48,362 nt of DNA from Bolinopsis microptera. Taxonomy: Eukaryota; Ctenophora; Tentaculata; Lobata; Bolinopsidae. The DNA lies in assembly GCF_026151205.1 (NCBI RefSeq), contig NW_026971799.1:1-48362 (forward strand), in the 5' to 3' direction. How positions within the stretch are numbered: the first letter of the stretch is position 1; every line of letters starts with the position of its first letter. Positions 40,429 to 48,362 of this stretch are shown piece by piece. The translations under genes were made by a program, and so were the position numbers. The notes beneath the pieces were generated by a model, which was not told where the DNA came from, did not search any database, and was given only the letters and a program-made list of their open reading frames with translations.

Positions 40429-43170
40429 GTAGCAGCACTAAGTAGTAGTAACATGTAGTAGCAGCACTAAGTAGTAGTAACATGTAGTAGCACTAAGTAG
40501 TAGTAACAAGTAGTAGCAGCACTAAGTAGTAGTAACATGTAGTAGTAGCACTAAGTAGTAGTAACATGTAGCAGTAGCACTAAGTAGTAGTAACATGTAG
40601 TAGCACTAAGTAGTAGTAACAAGTAGCAGTAGCACTAAGTAGTAGTAACATGTAGTAGCAGCACTAAGTAGTAGTAACATGTAGTAGTAGTAGCACTAAG
40701 TAGTAGTAACATGTAGTAGCAGCACTAAGTAGTAGTAACATGTAGTAGTAGCACTAAGTAGTAGTAACATGTAGTAGCAACACTAGGTAGTAGTAACATG
40801 TAGTAGCAGCACTAAGTAGTAGTAACATGTAGTAGTAGCACTAAGTAGTAGTAACATGTAGTAGCAGCACTAAGTAGTAGTAACATGTAGTAGCAGCACT
40901 AAGTAGTAGTAACATGTAGTAGCAGCACTAAGTAGTAATAACATGTAGTAGCAGCACTAAGTAGTAGTAACATGTAGTAGTAGCACTAAGTAGTAGTAAC
41001 ATGTAGTAGTAGCACTAAGTAGTAGTAACATGTAGTAGCACTAAGTAGTAGTAACAAGTAGCAGTAGCACTAAGTAGTAGTAACATGTAGTAGCAGCACT
41101 AAGTAGTAGTAACATGTAGTAGTAGTAGCACTAAGTAGTAGTAACATGTAGTAGTAGCACTAAGTAGAAGTAACATGTAGTAGTAGCACTAAGTAGTAGT
41201 AACAAGTAGTAGCAGCACTAAGTAGTAGTAACATGTAGTAGCAGCACTAAGTAGTAGTAACATGTAGTAGTAGCACTAAGTAGTAGTAACATGTAGTAGT
41301 AACATGTAGTAGTAACATGTAGTAGCAGCACTAAGTAGTAGTAACATGTAGTAGCAGCACTAGGTAATAGTAACATGTAGTAGTAGCACTAAGTAGTAGT
41401 AACAAGTAGTAGCACTAAGTAGTAGTAACAAGTAGTAGCACTAAGTAGTAGTAACATGTAGTAGCAGCACTAAGTAGTAGTAACATGTAGTAGCAGCACT
41501 AAGTAGTAGTAACATGCAGTAGCACTAAGTAGTAGTAACATGTAGTAGTACTAAGTAGTAGTAACATGTAGCAGTAGCACTAAGTAGTAGTAACATGTAG
41601 TAGCACTAAGTAGTAGTAACATGTAGTAGCAGCACTAAGTAGTAGTAACATGTAGTAGCAGCACTAAGTAGTAGTAACATGTAGTAGCAGCACTAAGTAG
41701 TAGTAACATGTAGTAGCAGCACTAAGTAGTAGTAACATGTAGTAGTAGCACTAAGTAGTAGTAACATGTAGCAGCACTAAGTAGTAGTAACATGTAGTAG
41801 CAGCACTAAGTAGTAGTAACATGTAGTAGTAGCACTAAGTAGTAGTAACATGTAGTAGTAGCACTAAGTAGTAGTAACATGTAGTAGCAGCACTAAGTAG
41901 TAGTAACATGTAGTAGTAGCACTAAGTAGTAGTAACATGTAGTAGCAGCACTAAGTAGTAGTAACATGTAGTAGCAGCACTAGGTAATAGTAACATGTAG
42001 TAGCACTAAGTAGTAGTAACATGTAGTAGTAGCACTAAGTAGTAGTAACATGTAGTAGCAGCACTAAGTAGTAGTAACATGTAGTAGCAGCACTAAGTAG
42101 TAGTAACATGTAGTAGCAGCACTAAGTAGTAGTAACATGTAATAGCAGCACTAAGTAGTAGTAACATGTAGTAGCAGCACTAAGTAGTAGTAACATGTAG
42201 TAGCAGCACTAAGTAGTAGTAACATGTAATAGCAGCACTAAGTAGTAGTAACATGCAGTAGCACTGAGTAGTAGTAACATGTAGTAGCACTAAGTAGTAG
42301 TAACATGTAGTAGCAGCACTAAGTAGTAGTAACATGTAGTAGCAGCACTAAGTAGTAGTAACATGTAGTAGCAGCACTAAGTAGTAGTAACATGCAGTAG
42401 CACTGAGTAGTAGTAACATGTAGTAGCACTAAGTAGTAGTAACATGTAGTAGCAGCACTAAGTAGTAGTATCATGTAGTAGCAGCACTAAGTAGTAGTAA
42501 CATGCAGTAGTAGCACTAAGTAGTAGTAACATGTAGTAGCAGCACTAAGTAGAAGTAAAATGTAGTAGCAGCACTAAGTAGTAGTAACATGTAGTAGCAG
42601 CACTAAGTAGTAGTAACATGTAGTAGCAGCACTAAGTAGTAGTAACATGTAGTAGCAGCACTAAGTAGTAGTAACATGCAGTAGCAGCACTAAGTAGTAG
42701 TAACATGTAGTAGCACTAAGTAGTAGTAACATGTAGTAGCACTAAGTAGTAGTAACAAGTAGTAGCAGCACTAAGTAGTAGTAACATGTAGTAGCAGCAC
42801 TAAGTAGTAGTAACATGCAGTAGTAGCACTAAGTAGTAGTAACATGTAGTAGCAGCTCTAAGTAGTAGTAACATGTAGTAGCAGCACTAAGTAGTAGTAA
42901 CATGTAGTAGCAGCACTAAGTAGTAGTAACATGTAGTAGCAGCACTAAGTAGTAGTAACATGCAGTAGCAGCACTAAGTAGTAGTAACATGTAGTAGCAC
43001 TAAGTAGTAGTAACATGTAGTAGCACTAAGTAGTAGTAACAAGTAGTAGCAGCACTAAGTAGTAGTAACATGTAGTAGCAGCACTAAGTAGTAGTAACAT
43101 GTAGTAGCAGCACTAAGTAGTAGTAACATGTAGTAGTAGCACTAAGTAGTAGTAACATGTAGTAACAGCA
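40429..43170. repeat. GTA/GCA-rich array, ~95-100 units of 23-32 bp
   Basis: Units are GTAGTAGCAGCACTAAGTAG plus TAGTAACAT. Length differences come mostly from gain or loss of GTA or GCA triplets, so a minisatellite with an internal triplet microsatellite. It begins directly after a poly-A tail. Confidence 0.97.
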
Positions 43171-43977
43171 CCTCTACTATTATTAACCAGCTGTAAAAAT
43201 TCACTTACTCCTATCTAATTGTAATATTGGTTGAAATTTAATCTGGATTTTGCCGAATATTCGTCAGGGCTGGAAATTTGAAGACTAAGAAACATGTTGT
43301 ATGACATTGTTGCTCCTTTATAAAATATAATATTGAAGAAATACTCACAGACTTACGGGAACATTCCACCACGAAGTGTAGACCAAACCAAAAGGATAAA
43401 AGAGCTCTACGAAATCACAAATTTACAAAATTATTATTTTTATGCTGCTAACGAGTTGATTTGATCTAGCCTCTCTATTATAATAACAATTGACTAAGTG
43501 ATAAGCAGAAACCATCGAAATTGGTGGAAAACCATTCGTTTCGTGATAATGATACAAATATACCAATCATCAGTGCCAAATAGAATAATTAATTGTAGCG
43601 TTATGACATATTGCTCCTTTATAAAATATACCAATCATGTTTGAAAGTTACGTTTATCGACTATTTAGTTTAAATTGCCCCTGAAGCTGTAAAATTAAGG
43701 CATTTATTTTGGCTGCTCCAGGCTCCCCCAAAAGTTATTTGTGGCAAATTATCGTTAAAAGACAGCTGTCTTTACACTAATGTAATCATAATAGCATGTT
43801 GCTCCTTTATAAAATATAATAATCATAATCCTCCGAATGATATATATAATGAGCTCATTTAACAAAAAAACTTTAAACTCATCTTCCATTTTTCTCAGAG
43901 AAATAATTAAAACCATTTGGACAGAACCTTTGCAAACTGTTGCTCCTTTACAAAATTGTCTGTGTTCATTAAATACT
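43171..43977. other. 3' flank of the tetraspanin gene with dispersed repeats
   Basis: TTGCTCCTTTATAAAATA or a close form occurs at about 43311, 43610, 43799 and 43942. On the minus strand AATAAA (43708-43703) lies about 270 nt beyond the tetraspanin stop and is a candidate polyadenylation signal. Confidence 0.5.
43515..43630 (+). repeat. dispersed repeat, copy 2
   Basis: Partner of 13495-13625; it shares the ACCAATCATCAGTGCCAAAT and TTGCTCCTTTATAAAAT blocks in the same order. Confidence 0.75.
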
Positions 43978-44121
43978 TTAAAAAGTGATGACCTGCATAC
44001 TTTGTCGGAGCAGGAAGAGGAAAGTAGCGCTCGTCAGCTGGCAGACAATGTTAGCTATAGCAATAACTGTCACACTGCTCACTTTACCGTCAATCCAGCT
44101 GTAAAACTTGTCAGCACAGCC
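43978..44121 (-). CDS. tetraspanin exon 7 (GC and TM4, residues 233-279)
   Basis: It starts GCADKFYSWIDGKV with the sixth loop cysteine, then TM4 and a short tail ending MQVITF before TAA (43980-43978). Acceptor TTTGCAG. A plus-strand frame over the same bases is its antisense shadow. Confidence 0.95.
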   Translation of the reverse strand, partial: GCADKFYSWIDGKVSSVTVIAIANIVCQLTSATFLFLLRQSMQVITF

Positions 44122-46027
44122 CTGCAAACATCACTATGTTTACATTTACTAAATCATATTATTTACTTAAATAAATCATATTATTTACTTAAGTATTATG
44201 ACTTATGAGTAAGTAATATTATTGAAGTGTTGAGAGTAAGACTATGAAGTATGAGTATTCGAGTAACTAACTTTAATTCAGAATATGAAATTGACTCTGA
44301 AATCTATATCTCACCGTCTTATATACTATTCTGTCTTTCGAGTTTTCTAAAGGTCTTGCCTGTCCAAAACCACACCGAGTCTTGATCTGAAAAATGAGTG
44401 AGTCTGATTTATAGATCAATTGACTGTAATTATAAAGGAGCAACAGTAATTGTTTGCCACTAACACTAAGTAATGAGTGAAAACTTTTGCAGCTCTTATA
44501 AAGTTCCTTCAGAAGACGGTAGAACGTTATAATTTTAGATAAAATCCAGGACAAAGTAATATTGATATTCCCTGCTGTACTTCTCTGATGCCACATAGGT
44601 ACCTTGTCCTTTATACAGCACGAGTCAGGAGTATCAATAGCGTGCAGTTTGATCCACTCAGTAGCTAATTTGGAGGTCGCATTCCAATCTCCGTAACCTT
44701 CATAAAGCCCACAACACTCCAACTGAAGATTTGTCAGGTCAGAATCCAAATATTACTCAAGTCTGGGATACTAACATTGTGAACTAACCGTTACCTAGCA
44801 ACTGAAGTAATGTGAAATAAAAATGTAAATAGTTATTGTTCTCAATAAGACGTGTTACGCTTACAGTAGACTGCATGTAGTCTATTGGAGCTGTCGAGTT
44901 TTCTTCAAAGTTGTAATCTGCGTAATTCTCTACCATCTCATAAAATGTTCTGTTGACCCCGTCTTTTAACTGTGAATAATATTTTGGGGAGCGAGGAAAG
45001 CAATGATTCAATTCAAATATAGTTAATTTGTTTGGCTTGGAAGCAGAATATATGCTATTTAATCAAGCAGTAAGTTGGTAAACAAATTTGGTCGCATTTT
45101 TACGAAAAATACTTGTGACTTTGTGAAAATATTTCTCTGGCATAACTTTACTTATAAAATAACTAACTGTGCTAATCTGCTTAACTGCAATATTTGTCTC
45201 GCATAACTTTACTTATAAAGTAACTAACTGTACTAATCTGCTCAACTGCTATATTTGTCTCGCATAACTTTACTTATAAAATAACTAACTGTGCTAATCT
45301 GCTCAACTGCAATTCCAACTCCTGCTCCTTGAACTATAACTGATACAAATGTCATAGAAACGTACTGAAAATAACCACAATGTTAGCACTTTACTTAACA
45401 GTGTAATCAGAAAATCAATTTATAACTTATAACTTTATAAGACGAACTTTTCGGTTCAATGACAATAATAAACTGTGCACATGGACTTGCAGTAGCGCGC
45501 GACTTGCAGTAGCGCGCGACCGCCGAACTAACAAAGAGCATAAGCTTTCTATTGAGTCTAATGGTTGTCAGTAATCCCAGAGCTCCCAATATAACCAGAA
45601 CCGCTCCAGCCCCCATCAGCAGCTTCAGACCTGTCAAATTCTTGTTTCCGATAAACAGAATGAAATTCAAACTTTCCTCCTCGATGTATACTGCTACTAC
45701 TCCCAATGAGATGCCAAACAACTGCAAAATAAGGAAACGCTGACATCTTATTATATATAAAGCGAGAATAATTGCAATAAAAAATGTTCGTGAGATACGA
45801 TTGGAAACAAAAACTATAATTCTTAACAATTGAGCCCCTGTTAAAAAGTTACGAACGATAATAAAGGAGTATTATAAAGGAGTATTATGTACGATAATGG
45901 CGAAAGCGAAGATAAAGTTGGAGTATTTCAGTAGTTTCTCTGTCGGAGTGAGATCGTAGTGGTAGGAGCTGGTGTAACTCCATTTCTTGCCGACAGGGGT
46001 TTTTGCGTACGACTCATGGTAGCCCAT
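43978..46027 (-). CDS. tetraspanin, 7 exons, 279 aa
   Basis: A four-pass membrane protein that organises other membrane proteins into tetraspanin-enriched domains. Exons: 46027-45893, 45721-45533, 45364-45290, 44969-44865, 44722-44603, 44386-44315 and 44121-43978. All have GT-AG borders, all introns are phase 0, and the sum is 840 nt. TM1 about 35-58, TM2 about 79-99, TM3 about 109-128, large extracellular loop about 130-247, TM4 about 249-270. The loop carries the family signature: CCG (171-173), PDSCC (200-204), C213 and GC (233-234), giving six cysteines. Sequons NLT73, NRT139, NST157 and NAT182 are in extracellular loops. The N-terminal cytoplasmic tail (about 33 residues) is longer than usual. 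Length is normal for the family. Ortholog group not assigned. Confidence 0.95.
44315..44386 (-). CDS. tetraspanin exon 6 (residues 209-232)
   Basis: It encodes IKTRCGFGQARPLENSKDRI and four more residues, with C213 the fifth loop cysteine. Acceptor TTTTTCAG, donor GTGAGA. Confidence 0.88.
44603..44722 (-). CDS. tetraspanin exon 5 (CCG and PDSCC, residues 169-208)
   Basis: It opens with LECCGLYEGYGDW and ends DTPDSCCIKDK, thus carrying four of the six loop cysteines. Acceptor CTTCAG; donor GTACCT is weak. Read-through would give a frame open far beyond the exon, but only this border joins to the next cysteine exon. Confidence 0.93.
44865..44969 (-). CDS. tetraspanin exon 4 (large loop, residues 134-168)
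   Basis: It encodes the helical first part of the large loop with sequons at N139 and N157, ending DYMQST just ahead of the CCG motif. Acceptor TTCACAG, donor GTAAGC. Confidence 0.94.
45141..45316 (-). repeat. 61-bp repeat triplicating the exon 3 donor
   Basis: Three near-identical units 61 bp apart each contain, on the minus strand, GCAGTTGAGCAGATTAGCAC (exon 3 end) and a GTTAGT donor. Only the first lies in the real exon; use of a later donor would read into a TGA. The other two are exon-end duplicates inside the intron. Confidence 0.93.
45290..45364 (-). CDS. tetraspanin exon 3 (TM3, residues 109-133)
   Basis: It encodes YVSMTFVSVIVQGAGVGIAV followed by EQIST. Its last ~25 bases and donor are part of a 61-bp unit present about three times downstream. 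Confidence 0.92.
45487..45532 (-). repeat. CGCGCGCTACTGCA duplicate at the tetraspanin exon 2 donor
   Basis: On the minus strand the intron begins GTTAGTTCGGCGGTCGCGCG, continues CTACTGCAAGT, and then repeats CGCGCGCTACTGCAAGT. The GGCGG-N-CGCGCGCTACTGCA part equals that behind GPCR exon 7. Confidence 0.9.
45533..45721 (-). CDS. tetraspanin exon 2 (residues 46-108)
   Basis: It encodes the end of TM1 (LFGISLGVVAVYI), the small extracellular loop with one sequon, and TM2 (GAGAVLVILGALGLLT) plus the basic inner loop. Acceptor TTGCAG, donor GTTAGT. A duplicated CGCGCGCTACTGCA word follows the donor. Confidence 0.95.
45893..46027 (-). CDS. tetraspanin exon 1 (residues 1-45)
   Basis: It starts at ATG 46027-46025 and encodes a Tyr/Lys-rich cytoplasmic tail, then LLKYSNFIFAFAII, the first half of TM1. 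The donor GTACAT is weak, but the frame and TM1 continue perfectly into exon 2. Confidence 0.88.
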
Positions 46028-47565
46028 TATCAGGTGCGATTAGAGACTAGAGAGCGGTTATGTTGTTAGAGCGTATAATAATTAGCAAGTATCTTCTAGA
46101 AGTCGCAACGATAATCTGTACCTGTTATGGTCAGGACAACTCAATTTTTTCACGTGGAAAATGAATAAATTTTGCACTTTATAATTAACAAGCCCCAAGA
46201 TACAAACGACAAAAAGAATGCTGACAATAAACAAAGCATAACAAGGAAACAGCTGTCTATTTTGAAGTCTCCTCAAAGCAGAGACAACATATAATTATAA
46301 GCTCAGCGTGATTAACAAAATTTTCGCGTGACGATTTGGTATAACAAGAATGCAAGCTTCACGTAATACAATTTAGCCAATCAGGGGACAAAAATATGCA
46401 AAATTAAAGCTGCGAACTTCGAACGCTGCGCGTCGAAAAGTTGGCAAAAACGCTCGCGGAGTGAAAGTATTGAAACTTCGATGAAATATTTCAAATGGGT
46501 ACTTCTCGGAAAGGACAAATTTAAGCAAACACGATACGACTATTTTTGAATTGATTTAATACAAGAAAAATTATTCCAAATTTAAGCAAAAGATTTTTAC
46601 CTGGGGAAATCCTGGAATAATAATTTAATTTTAATGCCATCATGTGCAACTGTATTTGAGCTATCTTTATGCAAATTTTGCTCATATGCCAACAAAACTA
46701 ACTTTCTCAAAAGTTTAAAAACATAGTTTTTTGGCCCATTATATTTATGAATATGGCCCATAAATCAGTTTTTTGCGATTTAACCCGGGGAAGCTTAATT
46801 TTATTATTTCAAAAACCTTTAATCGATTCTGCGATAAAAAAATACGCGTACGCCTAAAAAGGTCAAAAGTGTATGTAAATAAAAATCAAAATGCCTGTAA
46901 GGACATTTACATACACTTTTGTTTTATTAATATTTGTTTTATTAAATTAGTAAGGTTATCTGGGTTGTTTGTTTACAATGTGTATGCTAAGCCCTATCTG
47001 GGGGAAGGAAATGAACGCGCGGTAAATCGGGGTATGCGGTAAATTTGGGCGCGGTTTATTCATTATTGGGGTTCTACTAATACTAGGTAGTGCGCCATCG
47101 ACAGTGAGCCGCGCGTGCCGACTGTAGGATGGTTTTTTAGCGCTAATTTCGGCCAGCACAATTTTCTTTAAACAAATAAATATTAAGTATCCTTCCCGAC
47201 CTCCGATTGCAACAAAAATTGGTAAGCTTACTGATTAGATAGACTTGCAAGAAAGGTGTCCGAAAAGTTTGAAGCATATCCAACCATCAGACATTATGTT
47301 ACAGCTATAAGCAGCGTATTTTGCCCCATTTTGATCACTTAACTATATCAACTCCGATATCCACCAAATTTTTCGGACAGTTGTGAAAGCCCTATTGGAA
47401 GGTCGTCGCCAATTTTCAGAATGATCTCATTCAAGGAACTGAAGATATATCCAAATAATACGACAAAAATCAACGAATTTGGTCAAATTTGGTCAAATTA
47501 CGCGACTTTTACAGCTACTTTTGCTCCAAAAGCCGCGCACCATCAAATATGGCACCTAGGGGATG
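46028..47565. other. upstream region of the tetraspanin gene
   Basis: No coding exon is supported. A CACGTG occurs near 46153. A hairpin with 16-bp perfect arms (AAAAGTGTATGTAAAT at 46865-46880, ATTTACATACACTTTT at 46905-46920) lies in it. About 47010-47055 carries the GCGGTAAAT-GGGG words related to 16355-16430. Confidence 0.45.
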
Positions 47566-47637
47566 ATGATTAATCACTCTACACTCGACTGTCACGTGAC
47601 TTTTTCAACCCGTTCTCTAGCTAGTTCTGAACGACTA
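47566..47637 (-). repeat. dispersed repeat, copy B
   Basis: Reverse-orientation partner of 8200-8277, almost identical through GATTAATCACTCTACACTCG and GTCACGTGAC. Confidence 0.85.
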
Positions 47638-47638
47638 T

Positions 47639-47732
47639 GGAAGCGCATGTGTGTCAAAAAAAATAATGATACACATGCGCTTCCTAGGTAGCGTATGTGT
47701 GTCAAAAAATTTTTTGATACACATGCGCTACC
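47639..47732. repeat. two adjacent 46-nt hairpins
   Basis: 47639-47684 and 47687-47732 are each inverted repeats with ~18-bp arms and a short AT loop. The arms contain GCGCATGTGTGTCA or GCGTATGTGTGTCA facing TGATACACATGCGC. A third half-copy (CCCATGTGTGTCA) follows at about 47760. They look like tandem copies of one foldback unit. Confidence 0.85.
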
Positions 47733-47850
47733 AGGTTTATCATGTATATCATTAGGTGGCCCATGTGTGTCATTTTTGTAAAATTGCTGTAAAATCTCTA
47801 TTTAATTTTCTAATCGCTATCTTTCACAGGAGCACTATAGTGCAACGAAA

Positions 47851-48033
47851 CTGCTGCTCACTGTTGCTCACTGCTGCTCACTGCTGCTCACTGCTGCTCA
47901 CTGCTGCTCATGCTCACTGCTGCTAACTAACTACTGCTCACTGCTGTTCACTGGTACTAATTGCTGCTAGCTAACTGCTGCGCGAACCCATATCAGCAGT
48001 GAGCAGCAGTTAGCAGCAGTGAGCAGCAGTTTA
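47851..48033. repeat. CTGCTGCTCA array with inverted counterpart
   Basis: About ten CTGCTGCTCA-type units at 47851-47980 are followed at 47993-48033 by AGCAGTGAGCAGCAGTTAGC-type units in the opposite orientation. The two halves could pair as a long imperfect hairpin with CTG/CAG mismatches. Confidence 0.88.
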
Positions 48034-48362
48034 CCTGGGGACCCCAGGCTATTATGTTAATAAACATAATAAATATTTTGATATAAAAGATTCTGCGGAA
48101 TGACAGTCTGAGCGCCGCCCAGTAAGCAGCAGTTATTTAACGGGTGATACTCGTAAAATATCTGTTCCATATATTGGAACAGTCCAACTCGGCGCGCGTC
48201 CTGGTAGGTTGTAAACCTACAAAGCAGTTAGGCAGCAGTTTCTTTGCACTTTAGTCCTCCTGTGCTTTATCTATCTATATATGTATTTCATTCTTATCTC
48301 TATTTTATCTTTCAATTCCTGTCCGCTCGCCTCCCGTGGATACAAGTTGTATCACGTAGTGA
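48034..48362. other. unique right end of the window
   Basis: No coding or RNA feature is recognised. A short hairpin GTAGGTTGTAAACCTAC lies at about 48205-48221. Confidence 0.4.

Noticed and set aside
23127-43170. CRISPR array
   Set aside because: The repeats are contiguous with no unique spacers, no cas genes are present, and the DNA is from an animal.
43837-44208. 123-aa plus-strand frame
   Set aside because: It is antisense to tetraspanin exon 7 and its flank, which has the GC motif, TM4 and a good acceptor.
45552-45829. Plus and alternative minus frames over tetraspanin exon 2
   Set aside because: They are shadows in other frames; the exon 2 frame alone gives TM1 and TM2 and closes in phase at both ends.
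48190-48240. tRNA-like arm near GTAGGTTGTAAACCTAC
   Set aside because: Only one stem is present; no A box, B box or acceptor stem fits.

Overview
This is nuclear DNA of an invertebrate animal. The two genes that can be read in full have many short GT-AG introns and encode typical metazoan membrane proteins: a rhodopsin-class GPCR and a tetraspanin. The rest is AT-rich and crowded with mini- and microsatellites, short inverted-repeat transposons and retroelement relics. I cannot name the species. The GPCR style would fit a cnidarian or another early-branching marine invertebrate, but that is a weak inference.

Layout. 1-44 is poly-C. 45-8100 has no intact gene. It holds hairpins, two CACGTG clusters, a 180-bp-spaced direct repeat, an inverted repeat (407-509 / 7587-7681) that may bound an old DNA transposon, and a TTAA-flanked foldback element (3311-5133) broken by a later insertion. 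8141-9045 holds a short TTAGGG tract, a tRNA-like Pol III promoter pair and a frameshifted LINE endonuclease fragment. 9467-15531 (minus strand) is a complete class A GPCR gene with 9 coding exons and 368 aa. Its introns carry a (GTGC)40 tract, 30-bp and 21-bp arrays and a hAT-like MITE. 16881-18282 is about 970 bp of (CCCTCA)n followed by a 19-bp AT-rich array. 18283-23126 has no confident gene, only two weak exon candidates. 23127-36038 is a 12.9-kb array of about 248 copies of a 52-bp satellite with higher-order structure and a corrupted-looking centre. 36039-43170 holds further arrays (13-bp, C-rich, 52-bp, and 23-32-bp GTA/GCA-rich). 43978-46027 (minus strand) is a complete tetraspanin gene with 7 exons, all introns in phase 0, and 279 aa. 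46028-48362 is repeats and hairpins.

Both genes were built by joining exons at consensus splice sites. Reading frame and phase close at every junction, and the exon sums are 1107 nt (369 codons) and 840 nt (280 codons). Both encode plasma-membrane proteins, but nothing in the sequence shows that they work together.

The most unusual feature is that tandem repeats in both genes overlap splice sites. A 39-bp unit triplicates a GPCR acceptor in frame. A 61-bp unit triplicates a tetraspanin donor. A GC-rich motif containing CGCGCGCTACTGCA lies just inside a 5' splice site in both genes; in the GPCR it sits in a 33-bp tandem unit that itself begins with GT and ends with AG.
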